Shown here piece after piece: positions 38,883 through 52,062 of a stretch of DNA of 64,000 bases (position 1 is its first letter; the number at the start of each line of letters is the position of its first letter). Source of the DNA: Anaeramoeba flamelloides. Lineage: Eukaryota > Metamonada > Anaeramoebidae. Position numbers and translations under genes: made by a program. Under the pieces are notes generated by a model. The model saw nothing but the letters and a program-made list of their open reading frames with translations, did no database searches and was not told the origin of the DNA. The DNA is taken from positions 1,674,001 through 1,738,000 of the forward strand of contig JANTQA010000010.1 in NCBI GenBank assembly GCA_027625915.1. Reading direction: 5' to 3'.

Positions 38883-40712
38883 TTAATTAAGATCAAATTG
38901 CTTTTTAATTTTCAATAATTCAGATTCAAAATTCCATTGGTCATTTAATTGATAATATTCAACAGCATCAGACAATTCATCAACAATTAATTCTGGGTCA
39001 TCGTTTGCTGTCAGTTCAATTGAATTTGTATAAAAATATTTGATTAAAATTTCCAAGCTTTTGAGAGTTTTATTAGTATAATCTTGAACTTTATTTGTGT
39101 TTTTTTTTTCATTAACATAATCAAACATTGCCCGAAACAAGCCACTTCTGGCAAATAAAATGAATTTGTGTACTGGTATTTCTTCATAATTAACTTGTTC
39201 GTCTTTGTTCTCATTCTCTTCATCATTCTCATCCTCCTGATCATCCTCCTCAATTTTAACCAAGATTTTAAAATCCTTTGAATCATCATCCTTGTATAAT
39301 TGGGCAATATCTTTTTCCAGTGTATTATCCACAGACGGGGGGGGAGTTAATTTCAAGGAATCAAAAGTTTGTTCAAGTTTTTCAATCTCTGAAATTTCAT
39401 CATAATAAATCCATTTCAGAAAATTCAAAGTTTGTTCTTTAGTGATTGTTGATTTTTTTTGTCCAAATAATTTTTTTTGGATTTGATCAATTGTTAATTT
39501 GGTTCTGCACTCAACAAGAGCCCTGTGAACTTGGATTTTGTTTCCCAAGGTTCCAATTTCACAATCACAAAATTTTTTGGTTTCATATAAAATCCTGAGA
39601 TCTTGTGAAAGTGTATTTTTGTAATCAAGATAAACAAAGCAAACATTTGAGCCCGAGGCAATTCGGATCATGTCTTTTGAGAGCAAATAATTGGTAAAAA
39701 AACTTGGTAGGCTGATTTTTGTTGGAAATCTCGGGTCATTGAATTCGGTTGTTGGGAAGAGGTATTTGCCAAACCCCCACCCATACAATTCGTTTTGGTC
39801 TGTCAAAGCCAAAGTTCCGTTTATTCCTGTTACCAATTGGACAGCTTTCTTCTGCTTTAGTTGTGGTATTAGGGTAAAAATGGTTTTTTGGACACCATGC
39901 CCATTTTCAAACCGGTAGCCGCACCCAAAGGTTTGCCCCTCCTTGGTGATTAAAATGGAGTGGTAGTGACCCGTATTTACGGTCAGGATCTCGGATCCTT
40001 TAAAGTTTTTAACAACAGTGGGTGAACTTTGAGAACCAATAGAGCCAACACCTAACTCTCCAAAGCTGTTGTTACCACAGCCATACATTAGATCAGGTTT
40101 GCTTGTGACGAAAAAGAAATTCAAAGCATCTATTCCTCCAAAGATTTTGGTAACCTTGCCTTGGACATAAACAGGCATAGGCTCTGTTCCTCCGTTTTTG
40201 CCAAGGCCCAACCTACCTTGAACGTTCGTTCCTGAGGCATACAATTGGTCTCCATTACAAAGATAATACGCAGAAGCTCTTCCCATTATCACTGAATTAA
40301 CAAACAATTTCTTTTCTTCGAAAAAGCTTACAGGCCTGATCTCTTCAAGAGTACTTTGGTCTGCATCAAGAATAGGTACTTCTTTAAAACGGTTACCATC
40401 AGCCAAAGACCAGACCTTTCCAGATTCAGTTAAAATTTGATAGGTATAGTAGCTTGAAACAATGTCTTTGATTGTTTCTTGTTTGGGTAATTGGTATTTC
40501 CTTTTCTTCTTATTTTCTTGATAAAACTCCAATTTGTTTGGCTTTTTCCAAACAAGAAAATGATACCCACCCCCACAAACGATCTTTTTTATTGTTCGGG
40601 TTTTTTTGAGGTTGCTTTCGGACCATTTGGGTAACTTGTTGCTTTTTTTTTTTTTGGAAACGAAACTGAAATTTTTTGGTCCACTTAGATAAAGAGAGGA
40701 AGACTCGGACAT
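38883..40712 (-). CDS. RCC1-repeat protein with two C-terminal BTB domains
   Basis: A single-exon, 609-residue protein starting MSESSSLYLSGPKNFSF. Residues 40-360 carry RCC1-type beta-propeller repeats, recognisable from LYASGTNVQGRLGLG, LMYGCGNNSFGELGVG, HSILITKEGQTFGCGY and ALTDQNELYGWGFG. A first BTB/POZ-like unit lies at about 370-445 (FCDCEIGTLGNKIQVHRALV) and a second at about 470-600 (DFKILVKIEEDD, then IPVHKFILFARSGLFRAMFD). An acidic insert (about 488-510) sits inside the second BTB. Family members with RCC1 plus BTB (RCBTB, or plant and protist relatives) are often substrate adaptors for CUL3 ubiquitin ligases; the exact target is unknown. The C-terminal half is paralogous to the protein at 62393-63193. 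The frame is intact. Confidence 0.92.
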   Translation of the reverse strand: MSESSSLYLSGPKNFSFVSKKKKSNKLPKWSESNLKKTRTIKKIVCGGGYHFLVWKKPNKLEFYQENKKKRKYQLPKQETIKDIVSSYYTYQILTESGKVWSLADGNRFKEVPILDADQSTLEEIRPVSFFEEKKLFVNSVIMGRASAYYLCNGDQLYASGTNVQGRLGLGKNGGTEPMPVYVQGKVTKIFGGIDALNFFFVTSKPDLMYGCGNNSFGELGVGSIGSQSSPTVVKNFKGSEILTVNTGHYHSILITKEGQTFGCGYRFENGHGVQKTIFTLIPQLKQKKAVQLVTGINGTLALTDQNELYGWGFGKYLFPTTEFNDPRFPTKISLPSFFTNYLLSKDMIRIASGSNVCFVYLDYKNTLSQDLRILYETKKFCDCEIGTLGNKIQVHRALVECRTKLTIDQIQKKLFGQKKSTITKEQTLNFLKWIYYDEISEIEKLEQTFDSLKLTPPPSVDNTLEKDIAQLYKDDDSKDFKILVKIEEDDQEDENDEENENKDEQVNYEEIPVHKFILFARSGLFRAMFDYVNEKKNTNKVQDYTNKTLKSLEILIKYFYTNSIELTANDDPELIVDELSDAVEYYQLNDQWNFESELLKIKKQFDLN

Positions 40713-41892
40713 TTTTGGTCAAATAACAATATTAAAAAATGAGAAAAAATGATTTTTTCAACTTTTTTTCTGATCTTTCTTATTTTATTGGGATGAATTC
40801 TCAGTTAGAAACTGACTATTTTTGAAGTCACTTCTTTTTCAAAAACATATTTTACAATTTGAAAAGAAACACACTTTATCAATAAAAGATTCGAATATCT
40901 TTTGATAAAGTTGTTTGAGAAAAAATGAGGTTATTACACGATCCACTAAAGTAATACCTTCAGTAAGGGTGTTTGATTTGATATTTTTTTGTTCTGGGTT
41001 TTTGAGCAAGAGAATGTGTGTAAAAGAATCACATTTCCTTTTGAGGATTTGATTTTTTTTGTTTTTTTTTTTCAAATACCTTCAGCACCTATTGATCTAT
41101 AAGTGCATATTTAGTTTAAAATATCCAAAAAGAGACAATCTTTTTATTGAGTATTTGGTGAATAAAAGGGTTATCATTTATACGTTAATTTCTGATTATT
41201 TTTCAATTCTCAGTTAAGTTTTCAAAGTAATGGATTGTTGTTAATTTAATTCAAAAAAGGAAAAGGAAAATGAATTTGAAAAATCTTTGAAAATATTTTA
41301 TCGTCTACCTTTACAATATCAATCCGATATCAAAATTTTAAGAGACAAGTAATTTAAATTGAATTAATTTCATTTATAATGCAAGTCATTGGATTCCCAA
41401 CAAAACAAGAGAATTTGAAATTTACTTGTTATTTTTAATGATTGTTTTTATCAAAAAATAGATAGTAAAATTTCAAAATTACACAAGAAAAAAAATCTGA
41501 TTTTTAAAAAAAAATAACTCAAAAGAGTTCACTTAGAAACATTTATAACGATTAAAAAAAAATATTTCTCAAGGAATTTTTTATTTTTAAATATTATGAT
41601 ATCAATTTCCTGATTTAAAATTTTAATTTAAAAATAAATACTGAGGATCACAATTTGAGACTTTTATAAAAAAACAATTTTTAAGGTATATCAATAACCT
41701 GAAATTATAGTTGAATAAAAATTTATTCATTTTAATTTCAATGTTTTAGGCACGAATTTTTTAATTCCTTTTGTAATTAACAAAAAGAAAATTTTTCAAA
41801 GGATCTTTTTGACAAAATATTCAAATTATAAAAAAAAATCAAATTTATTCTAAAAAAAAAAATCCATCTTTGTTTTTTTTAATTTATTAATA

Positions 41893-42425
41893 TTGTAGAA
41901 GTCAAAATTACTCTCTAAATATCTTTTATTTAAATTTCCTCAAAGGTAATTTTTGAGTAAAATTAAATTTTTCACAATTTTTCAAGTGAAAAATATACCC
42001 AATTTTTTTTATGGTTAAAAAGCAAAAAAAAATTGAATTGAAAATTGGTAAAAAAAAAATAAAAAAAATAAAAAAAAATTGAAATGTAAAAAGGGTTCTT
42101 AGAAGCAATTAATGAAAAACCCAAAAAAAAAAAAAAAACAAATAATATCTTATAATTAAGAAAGAACACCCAAAATCACATCCAATGTATCTTTAGGTTT
42201 AATTTAATTATTTGATAATTGATCACAACTGTAATTTTGGGGATCGTTGCCATAATTGTTTTAATATATATATTGATCCGATCTGCGATAAGCCTTAGGT
42301 CATTTTTAACTGTTGATTTTTAGTTTTTATTTTACAAGTTACTCATACTTTCTTGTTTCAGTGTCGCATTATTAACAAGTAAACACTTGATCTTTTTCCT
42401 TTGTAACTCTTCTTCCCAATATAAA
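41893..42425. repeat. Dispersed repeat E, copy 2
   Basis: Same orientation as copy 1 at 7150-7675. The middle differs: here GGGGATCGTTGCCATAATTG and CCGATCTGCGATAAGCC appear, absent from copy 1, so one copy has an insertion or the other a deletion. Ends are not defined. Confidence 0.55.
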
Positions 42426-42579
42426 GAGGATCCAGTCCGGAAAGGGATAAAATTGGAAAAAAATCAAAAACATATCAATTTAATTCAATTATTTTCAATG
42501 TAAAAAATTACCACTCCAAATATTGATTTAAATTGAAATCAGTTTTTCGTGAAATTAAAGATGATTAATTAGGTATTAT

Positions 42580-43140
42580 CAAACAAAGAGTGGCATTTTT
42601 TTTTACATTTCATAAACAATTATTTTTGTTAGTGAAAGTATTCATTAATTGACAAAACCAAAATAAGTTTAATATTAATACTGATTGAATATGCTGCTAA
42701 GGTATTTATTTCAAAATATGTTGGATGAACTATTTCCAAAAAAATGAAAAAAAAAAAAAAAATAGCACTATTTTTGGTGAAAACAAGTTATGACAAATTT
42801 CAGTGAAAAACAGGAAATATGGAAAATGTACAAACATTTTTTAAAAAAATCAAATTCAGTTATATTTTTTCAATTCTATTATAAAATTTGTTGAGATTAA
42901 ACAAGTTATGAAAAAGTTTTTTTCTATCAAAAAGAAGATAATAAACGTCAATTTTAACACCTAAAAAATATTCGATAAAATCGAGATCAGAAAATTTAAT
43001 ATCTTTTATTTATGTAATACAATACTAAGAAACAAATTGAATTATTACCAAGGATCCATAAATGACAGTTAATGATTTTGGATATTTAAATACTTTTTTG
43101 AAGATTGGTTTTAAAAGATATATTTGAGAATAAAACTTAG
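42580..43140 (-). repeat. Dispersed repeat F, copy 3 (inverted)
   Basis: Reverse-complement match to about 8205-8770: CAATTTTAACACCTAAAAAA, AATATTAATACTGAT and ATTTCAAAATATG. It lacks the hairpin-bearing 3' third of copies 1 and 2. Confidence 0.55.
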
Positions 43141-43439
43141 CCACTTTATTGGATATAATTAATATATAATAATTCGCTAATACATATTGATTTAAAAAAT
43201 GTGAAATTTTACTTTATTAATTAATATTTATATATTAAAAATTATTTTAATTTTGTTCAAAGCATCTTTTTCTTTTTTCAACTTTATTGAAAATCTTTCA
43301 TTTTTTCAAGCTAAATTCCAAAAAGAAATTTCTTCTAATAATTGAATTGATTATAATGTTTTCAGAATATTTAGGTTCCTGTCAAATTCTTGGATAATTT
43401 TCAAAATTATTATTTAACTTTTTGTCTTTTTCTGGAATC

Positions 43440-44340
43440 GGGCCGTATGTTATTAATATTAAATCAGATAGAAAATTTTGAACATGAATTGTTTAATCTT
43501 TAATTTTTTCAATTAAAAAACTACTGATAAATCCAAACATTAAAGGAGAAAGAGAATCTATTTGGTAAACTCATATTCCTTCTTGTTAGTAATTTTTTTT
43601 TTATTTAAAAAAGAAATCTCTAAACTCTTTTTCAAAAAAAAAGTCACATAAAATTTCAAGAATTATTCGTACTTGAATCAAATTAATTGTAGTATCATTC
43701 TACAATATAAAAAACTCTTTAAAATATAAAAAAAAATTCTCAACTGAATATTTCAAACTCATTAAAACAAAACATTAAAAATTAAAATTAAATATTATAA
43801 AAATTGGTGTGTCCTTTTATTTGAAATGAGAAATCTCGTTTTGTAAATTGCAAAGAAAAAAAAATATAAAATCAATAAAAACCATTGACCATAGTTGAAT
43901 TGGAGAAAAGTTCTCTACATTTTATTGATAACTCTTTACACGTAAAAATTTTGTTCCTTAAATTCTCATATTCAATATAAAACCGCAATTCATCTGGGTA
44001 TTTTGTTGGAATTGGTTATTTTTTCTTTATTTTCTCTTTTCTTTGTTACATACATCAATCCAATAATGGTCTTTCAAAATTTCTATATCTAACTCATTCG
44101 AAATCAAATTTAAACTATTTCCGTTTTTATACTGGCAGATTGTTTCCAAATTGATTTTTTCTTATCTTGCTTTTTACATTTTCCAACTGTTCAATATATC
44201 AAAAAAAAAACAAAAAATGAAAAAATGAATAATTAAAATGCAAATCACCAATAAGTTATTATCATATTAACAATCAAATTCAATAGTATTTGATGATTTG
44301 AGAGGTGTGTACTTTTGTTTGAATAGGAGTTAACTTCCTT
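43440..44340 (-). mobile_element. LINE remnant with repeat G, copy 2
   Basis: The minus strand at about 43540-43600 reads DSLSPLMFGFISSFLIEKI, the reverse-transcriptase palm motif preceding the ADD box; the ADD box itself (about 43480) is decayed, with stops. Upstream in that direction, 43640-44340 is repeat G, which may hold the finger region (KIF, FIE, NGF-like fragments in mixed frames). Old, 5'-truncated and broken by several frameshifts and stops. Confidence 0.5.
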
Positions 44341-44851
44341 AACCAAAATGAAAGGATGACATTTTATTAATCTATCTGAAGAATTCATTTGGTACATACC
44401 TTCGATCTTTCAAAAAATAAAGTCAAAATTGTTACATTTATAAAAGTGATCTCTTTGTTTCCAAATAATTTTAGATAATTACACTGAATTTTGTTTTTAA
44501 GTTTAATTTGAAAAAATATAAATAATTTTTTGTAGGAATAACTGTTAAAATGTAAATCACGTAATAGATTTTCGATGAATCAAAAAGAAAAAAAAAGATC
44601 AAAGATAACAGAAAAAAGAAAAATTTTTGTTTTTTTGGGTGGGTTCTATATTTATGAAAACATCAAGGAATAAAAATTTTAATAAAGAATTAAATTTAGT
44701 TCCAATCTAACATTAGTTTTCCTAAAATGTGCTTGTTCCTTATTCTGTATATTTGTGTTTTTTTGTTTAATTCTTTGAATTTTTTTTTTTTTTTTTTTTT
44801 GAAATTAGTAAAATCTATGAAGTAGGTTGAAGTCGATTTAATAAATTTAAT

Positions 44852-45862
44852 TTAATCTTCATCTTCGTCAGATTCACTTTCTTCACTTACATCAGATTCA
44901 GAGCCAGATTCTTCATTGTCATCATCTCCATGAATGTTAAAGTATCTAAGTTCATAGGATTCTTTAGAGTTGGCAACAGGCCTTAAGTAGTCTCTGATTT
45001 GGTTTGCTTTCAAGTATTTTTTTGTGAGATATTTTAAATATCTTTTGGAAAATGGTTGAACAACGGTGATATGGATCTTGGCATTTTCACGAGTGATTTT
45101 GACTTTGTCTCCTAACATACCAGCTCTTCCCCCAACTTTGATTTTGTCATTCAAAAAGTTTTCCTTTTATCGTTAACAAAGTATGATGGATTCAAAAAAA
45201 AAACAATTCATTTTTGGTGATGGTGGTGGTTTGATTGAGAACAGAAAAAATATAATTTGATTTGGGTTGGGAATTGGTTTTATGAAAAAGGGTTGGGTGG
45301 ACAAGATTCGCGAGTGAGGAGTAAATTTTAAATTTGGGAAGAAAGGAAAAGGAAATGAAAAAAAAAGAAAAAGCAAAAATTGAAAATAAAAAAAAATCAA
45401 AAAGGAATGGTTAGTGAGTTTGCGATCGACACTCTTTGTTTTTACGTTAGTTTCAAAAAAAAAAAAAAACGAAAAAGGATGCTATTTGGATTCAAAGAAG
45501 AATATAAAAATATGCTTACAAATTGAGCAGCGTCCATAATGCCATCTTCAACAGGCTTGGTACAATCAATTGTAAAAGTTACAGTTCCTGTCTTTTTTTT
45601 AAGTTCAAGTTTTTTTTGTTTGTGCTTTAAGCGTCTCTTTCTGATTTTGTTGGCTGTTTCTCTTCTTTTTTGTGCTTTCTTTTTGTTGTTTTTATTTCAG
45701 ACAAAAGAGATTTTTATTTAAATAGTTTTGTTATTTTTTTTTAATTGTTTGTTTTGAAGAACCAAGAAAGAATAGTCAAGTTTATTTTTTGAGTAAGATT
45801 TGTTTGGTAGAATTTATTAGGTTTGTTTAGAAACAAATTTTTACTCTAGCTAATTTTCCCAT
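44852..45862 (-). CDS. RPL22: 60S ribosomal protein eL22, 3 exons
   Basis: Exons 45678-45520 and 45163-44852 are secure; a first mini-exon 45862-45845 (MGKLAR) is proposed. The total would be 162 residues. The core reads [20 protein letters not shown], then AAQF joined to [35 protein letters not shown] and [14 protein letters not shown], all diagnostic for eL22. A strongly basic N-terminal extension ([19 protein letters not shown]) and an acidic Asp/Glu/Ser tail surround it; acidic tails are usual in this family. eL22 binds rRNA near the exit-tunnel side of the large subunit. Introns are 166 bp and 356 bp; the second joins in phase 0 with GTAAGC and AAAAG signals. The mini-exon is chosen because its ATG is followed at once by GTAAAA in the right phase; another start is possible. 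Confidence 0.92.
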
Positions 45863-47433
45863 TCGAAAGATAATAATAAAGAAAAAAATAAAAAATGAAA
45901 TTGATATAGACAAGGAAATATCATAAGGCTGTTTCGGGTTTTTCTACAATTAGAAAATATTTCATAAACATGGTTTTAAATTGTATTTCTGGAAAATGTC
46001 CCTTTGTTAGACAATTACTTGAATATCTTCTCTTAAATTAATAATTTTTGATCTGGGTAAAATAAATAGAAATATAACCCACCATTGGTAGGTCATTAAA
46101 ATTTATCTTGGTAAATTTAAAGGCAACTCACAGAGTTAAACAGGTTTCTGATCTAATAGATTTTTTATATATAATATTTTGTGGTATTTCGAATATTAGT
46201 ACTTTATTTTGTTTCATAGTTTGCTTATTTTATTTTAATTCTTCTTGTAGAAAAATTGATTTATGTGTTTTTTTTATTATTTTTTTTTGGGTGCAATTTG
46301 AAAAAAAACTGTTTCTAGAACTTTTATAAAAAAGAAAGTTATTGTATTTTTTATTTTTATTCATTTTTATTAATAAAAATATTTTTCTTCTAGAAACCAA
46401 TTAAATATCCCGGTTTTTTTTTTATCTATAATCAATGAAAATACTTATTCTCATAAATCTGATGTCTATTTTCCATATATTTTTTGTTGAATTTAATTCA
46501 AAAATATTATTTTTTTTATTGTTAGATTAAAGCTGAAAAATAAAATATTTAAATGAATTATTTTTTGGGATCTGTATCAAAAAGCAAGTATAAATTTTCT
46601 TTATTTATTATTATTTTTTTGAGTATTACAGATGGGAAATCTTTGTATTCGGTTTATTTAATAGAAATTCGAATAGTCTGTGTTGGTTTAAGTGATTATA
46701 ATCTGAAATAGAAGTATAAAAATATTTTTTTTTTACTTTTTGGTTCTTTTTTTTTTTATTTTGATAAATCTAAAACTGTCACAAAGGGTTCATCAAGAGG
46801 TGATTTATTTTTTGAAAAATTGTCAAGTTTATTGGATAATTAGCAAATAATTTGAAATACAAAATGATAAACAATATCAATTGATAGATTTTTATATGAA
46901 GAATATCTGCATATTTCTCTCGAGTGATAAAATAAAAATACAGTAAATTTCATAATAAATGGATAAATTTTTATTTTTACTTTTTTTTTTTACTTTTTTT
47001 TATTTTATATTTAGATGGAAAACAAATATTCTAGTGTATAGAACTGAATATTTAAATAGTCATTTTTTTCTTATAATATATAATTTCAATTTATAAAAAT
47101 ATATATTTTCAATTTTTGGTTTTTAATGGGAAAATGATTTTGAAATATAGTTTATTTGACTAAAAAAAGAATAAAAATTAAGGAAAAACGAAAAAAAGGA
47201 TAAAGGTTTTGAAATATAAAGTAAACTTTGGTAGAAACTTGTGATTAATTAAAAAAATATTTTTTTTTTGTTTGTCAATTTTTTTTTGATTTAAGAATTT
47301 ACAATTTATACATATATATCACCTATGTGGTTATTACACCAATATTACAAAAATACACACCCAAATAAAGATAATCATACTCACCATATCTCCAAAGTTT
47401 CTAAGATAACTATTGCAAAAATATTTAAAGCTA

Positions 47434-47629
47434 CAGTCAGTTTCGCTTTTAAGGCACAAACTTTCAACGAAATTTAAGGCACAAAAAAATCTCAAATTAA
47501 GGCACAAAATTTGGAATTTTTTTTTTTACAATTTATTTTACTAGAATTTGAATTTTGTGCTTTAATTTGAGATTTTTAGTGTGCCTTAAATTTCGTTGAA
47601 AGTTTGTGCCTTAAAAGTGAAACTGACTG
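47434..47629. mobile_element. Foldback MITE, family D, copy 3
   Basis: The 196-bp element has clean CAGTCAGTTTC and GAAACTGACTG ends with TA on both sides. Arms run through CTTTTAAGGCACAAACTTTC and GTTGAAAGTTTGTGCCTTAA with very few mismatches, so it is a relatively young copy, close to copy 4. Non-coding. Confidence 0.85.
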
Positions 47630-49127
47630 TATTTTGAATCAAAATGTGATAAAAATGTTTTTTTTCAGATGAAAAATATTTTTAAATGTTGTGTAACATA
47701 CTATTATTATTCTTTTGAGGAATAGAACTATGTAAAAATTATTAAATTGGATTTATCGGTCAAAATCTCTACATTCGGCCTTTTAAATTTTTTTAAATAT
47801 TTATTAATTCTTGAATATTTTTATTTAAATTTTGAATGTAATGTACAATTATAATTTTATAAATATCGTTGTTACTGTTAATTTATGTTTACTTGTATTT
47901 AATTCTTTAATTGTAATGAAATAATTTATTTTAAAAAGATTAATTAATAAATAAAAAGCACTGGGTAAAAAGGTTTATCATTAATTATATTTATCAAGGA
48001 AATTAAATATTTTGTTAAAAGAAAATATTCTTAAGAAAAGAATACAGAATTAATCTTATTCAAAATATTAGCATTTAATTATTTTATATTTCGAAATTAT
48101 TTTGAAAAATATTATTTAGGAATTTTTTTAAAAAAACTTTTTTTATTAAGCAATTTGTCAAGCTTTCAAACTTTATTTTTGATTTTGAATTCAAATTTTG
48201 AAAATTTAAAAATTATCTTAGTTACAAGATTATATCATAATAAAGTATTTTTAAGCCCTTGATTGAAATTCCAGCAGTTATTGATTTTTTCAAAAAAAAA
48301 TATCGAATATATTTCTTTTTGAGATGCGAATGCATTGAGAAAAAAATATATTCAGATGTTTTTTTTTTTTAAAAAAAAATCAATAGTGGATGTTATATTT
48401 TGAGACCAAAAATATTAAAAAAATAGAAAATCTAAAACAAAAAATTTTTTAAAATTTCAATTTTTTTTCCACACTTTGTGATCTTTGTCTGAAATAGTGA
48501 TAAATTTTATTAACAACAAATAAAATATATCATTCATTTGAAAATTTGTTCCAAAATATCATGGTACATTGGAACTTCATTGAAAATATATTTTTCATCT
48601 GATTGGAATTGAATAGAGTGAAAGTTTGCTCCATAAAACATAGTAACCAACAAACTTTACTCAAAAAATAAAAAATAATTTGTTATTTTCTATTTAAAAA
48701 AATTCTGTCAATTTTTTTTTTTAAAAAAAAATAAAAAAATGAAACGAATTTTTCCAATTTCTATTTATAAATTACCTACTTTTTTTGAACTATTTTAGTC
48801 ATCAAAAGTTAAAAGTTTTTTTCGAAAACTCTACCTTTTTTTCATTTTAAAGCACCGATAAATAAGATTTTTAGTGAAAAGAAATATTAAAATTCTACCA
48901 ATTTTTTTTTGGAAAAAATGATTCAATATTTTTTCAAATAGAAATTTTCACTTTTCTCATTTGAATTTTCAATCCCATAAAAAAACTTAATACAGCACTT
49001 TAAATCATTACTCAAGATATTTTTATTTTAATAAAATTCTCCAAATTTTTATTAAATTTTAGCTTATTTTTTTCTATCCAGAAATGAAAAGCTTATACCA
49101 ATACAACAACATTTGGTAAACAATATT

Positions 49128-49208
49128 AAATATAACAAGTGATGTAGATCTGATAAATATAGCATCATTTTTTATATTTTTTCTCATATTTTTTCTTGAG
49201 AAAAATAA
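49128..49208. repeat. Dispersed repeat H, copy 2
   Basis: Same orientation as copy 1 in the SKP1 intron; see that entry for shared blocks. Sequence on either side is unrelated to copy 1. Confidence 0.6.
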
Positions 49209-51267
49209 CATTAATATATTAACACTTCCTAGGTATGTGCATTTTACATCAAATTTGAAAGGATAAATATTTATACAAATATTAAATTAAAATTGATAAA
49301 TATATCCTTTATCAACTTTTGGGAAATGATTTCAATTTTTTTAAATAAAGTTTATTGTTTTAGAATCAATTTTTTGGAAAAAAATCTCATCCTTTTTTTT
49401 TGTAAGCAAACAAGAAAACAGTTATAAATCTTTAATAAAATTAATGAGATCTCATTTTTCGTAATTTATGATATTTTTTACAGATAAATAATATTTCTTG
49501 TTTAAAGTTAATTTAAAAAGAACAGAAAAATTAATCGATCATTTAACTATTGAATACTTTGTATATCAGAAAAAAAAATGATTATTTATTTTATTTCCAA
49601 AAATTTAATAAATTCATTGAAAATTTAACTGATCCGAGAAACTAATATTTCTTGCAAATATGTAAATTTTAAATAACAAATTGTTAAATATTAAAGTCAG
49701 ATATTTGATAAAATTTTTTATTATTATAATTAGGATCTAGCAAATATTTCTCGTAATTTCCAAAAAATTTAAATACTAAAAAAAATTTAACCACTTATTG
49801 AACAAGTTCTAAGAAACTCGACAACCAATATACACAGTTTAATAATAAAATTGGAATTTTATTACCAAAAAAAAATTTTTTTTACTGAAAATAGCTTTAA
49901 AATATTTTAAATTTTATGTAATAGTATAAAATCCATTTCATTTCAAATGAATTTGCTCTTAGATATATGCAATATTTCTGATCAGATAAATGGTATTAAC
50001 TATGGAGAGAAAATTTTTTGTCATGACATTTTCTAATTGTTTCCCAAAGTGTATAAAGTAAGCTTCATTAAATTTTTAAAAATATTGTTTTTAATTGGTT
50101 TTGGGAGATCTTTGGGTTTTTTTTCTATTAATTTAGCTTACATTTTTGGAACTTAAATTAAAACATTTTCATTTCTTAATTGGAAAATAATATTGTTGGA
50201 AAAAAAAATCGACTGTTTTATTTGTTGGGTTTTCTTACTTTGTTTTTTTTTTATTTACTAAAAAATGGCTCTTGATAACTGTTAAAAATTAGTATATAGA
50301 TTGGATTGGATATATTTCCAAAAAAATCAAAAAACTGTTTATTTATTCTAATTTTCGCAAACATATTATTCTTTGGGGGTGTAGCGATTTAATTATATAA
50401 AGATAATCTTTTTATAACTATGATTTAAAAAAAAATTAGTGATTTTTTTTTTTTGAATGTCAGAATCCACAACATCACATGTCCAAAAGTGATGTCTTAA
50501 TATTATCCATAAAAAAAAAGTGCTTTCTGAAAAACAAGTTCTTTACTCCAGGCACCAGTCTCTACATCGGATTAAAAGGTTGATCCCTCACATGTTGTTA
50601 CTTTATTTGTTTAAAAAATTGTAATTTGAAAAAAGTTTTCACTTTTTGGAAATAGCAAAATTGTAAAAGTTTTTGTAAATTCTTTACTTTCTGAAAATAG
50701 ACTTGTATGATTTATAATAACCTTTTTTTTTTAGTTTTATTGTTTTTCAAAGTTTTTAATTGGTGTTTTGAAAATTTTTGTTATGACAATAGTTGTTTTT
50801 CGATTTTTATTTTGGAGTGGTTTCAAATAATTTGGTTTTTTCTATTGAGGTTATGAAGTCCTTCTATGTTGCAAAAGCAGTGTTTGTATTTTACATTTTC
50901 TTTGGTTTTTTTCATATACACACATAATTTTTTAAGAAAATAGCTTTCGAAATTGATCAAATAGAAAGTGACGATATTATTTTAAAGAAAATGATATCTT
51001 TTTTTTTAAATCGGATTGTCAGAATTAAAACTTTTGGATGGTTTTTTATTTTAATACTTTGTGAACAATTTCTAAAAAAGTTCTAAACAACACACCCCAA
51101 CCTCTTAAACATATTTAAAGATTACAACCACTTGATTCAAATCATAAACGTTTAAAAAGTTTTCACTTTTATAATTTGGAAAAATTGATAAAAGTTTGAA
51201 TTAATTCTTCTTTTTTTCAAATCAATTTAAAAAGTTTTTTCAGATTTTTTAACAAATTTCATTTTAC

Positions 51268-51498
51268 TTAACTACTGTTCTCCAAAGGAGTGTTCACTTT
51301 ATGGTTCAAGTTATTGGAAAAACCAAAATTGCAATTATTGCAAACTTTAAAAAAAAATTTTACATTATGTAAACATGGAAAATTTGTTAAACCACCAGAA
51401 TGACAGAACGGACAGGTTACTCCAAAGGCTATTTCACTATTTTTTGCAAAAGTTATGGGGACAAAAACTTTCTGTTTAATCAAGCCAAGTTTACTCAA
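51268..51498 (-). pseudogene. Possible ZPR1-type zinc-finger fragment
   Basis: An uninterrupted stretch on the minus strand reads FGVTCPFCHSGGLTNFPCLH then VCNNCNFGFSNNLNHK. The spacing CxxC, G-x-T, then CxxC followed by an Asn-Asn pair recalls the ZPR1 zinc finger (C-x2-C ... G-T-T ... C-x2-C-G ... N-N-E), with a few residues missing before the second CxxC. There is no upstream ATG in frame and no partner exon was found on either side. It may be an exon of an unresolved gene, a gene fragment, or coincidence. A stop follows after PLENSS. Confidence 0.35.
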
Positions 51499-51588
51499 GG
51501 GGAATCTGATTTGTGGTTACTTTTTCATTTTATGAAATTGAAAAGAAAGTAACACTTTCCTGTATTATTCGTAAAAATCTTAAATACA

Positions 51589-51765
51589 ACTGGTTTTTAA
51601 ATCCTAAAAGATAAAATAATTATCACTTCATTTCCCAGATTTTCCTTTTTCAAATAGATCCAAAATCTACAATTTAAAACACCTTTTCATATTTCTCATT
51701 TATAACAGTGAAACATATCGAAAAGAAAGTGAATATTTTTTCCCGTTTATAATTCAGATACCAGT
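51589..51765. mobile_element. Foldback element, family L, unit 1
   Basis: Begins ACTGGTTTTTAAATCC and ends TTTATAATTCAGATACCAGT. Arms contain CACTTCATTTCCC and GAAAGTGAATATTTTTTCCC. Unit 2 starts within its last bases. Confidence 0.55.
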
Positions 51766-51945
51766 ATAATTTGAATTATAAAGAGGAAAGGTATTCACTC
51801 CATTTTCAATTTCCTTTTTCAAACAGATCCAAAAGCTACAATTTACAACCTACTTCTTTGGAAAACAACATTTATTAAAGAAAAATATCGGAAAGTAGGT
51901 GTCAATTTTTTTTCCATTTATAATTCAATAAAAGTATGTTGAAAT
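51762..51945. mobile_element. Foldback element, family L, unit 2
   Basis: Shares AGATCCAAAAGCTACAATTT with the equivalent block of unit 1 (AGATCCAAAATCTACAATTT) and has the arms AATTATAAAGAGGAAAGG and TTTTCCATTTATAATTCAAT. It is directly adjacent to unit 1, suggesting insertion into, or duplication at, a shared end. Confidence 0.5.
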
Positions 51946-52062
51946 TATTTATATAAGGTTTTCAATACTTTCAAGACACCAAGACGGGGTTTACCGAACT
52001 CAATAATGTGTGTGAAGCTAGAAGAGAATTAATCATTCTTTTTAAAAAAAAATTTTAGTATT

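Larger units (their letters stand above)
40713..44851. other. Intergenic region with repeats E, F and a LINE remnant
   Basis: About 4.1 kb between RCC1-BTB and the eL22 gene. It holds repeat E copy 2 (about 41893-42425), repeat F copy 3 inverted (about 42580-43140) and LINE remnant with repeat G copy 2 (about 43440-44340). A 78-codon minus-strand frame at 40839-41075 is not recognisable and probably fortuitous. The promoter of RCC1-BTB presumably lies just after 40712. Confidence 0.6.
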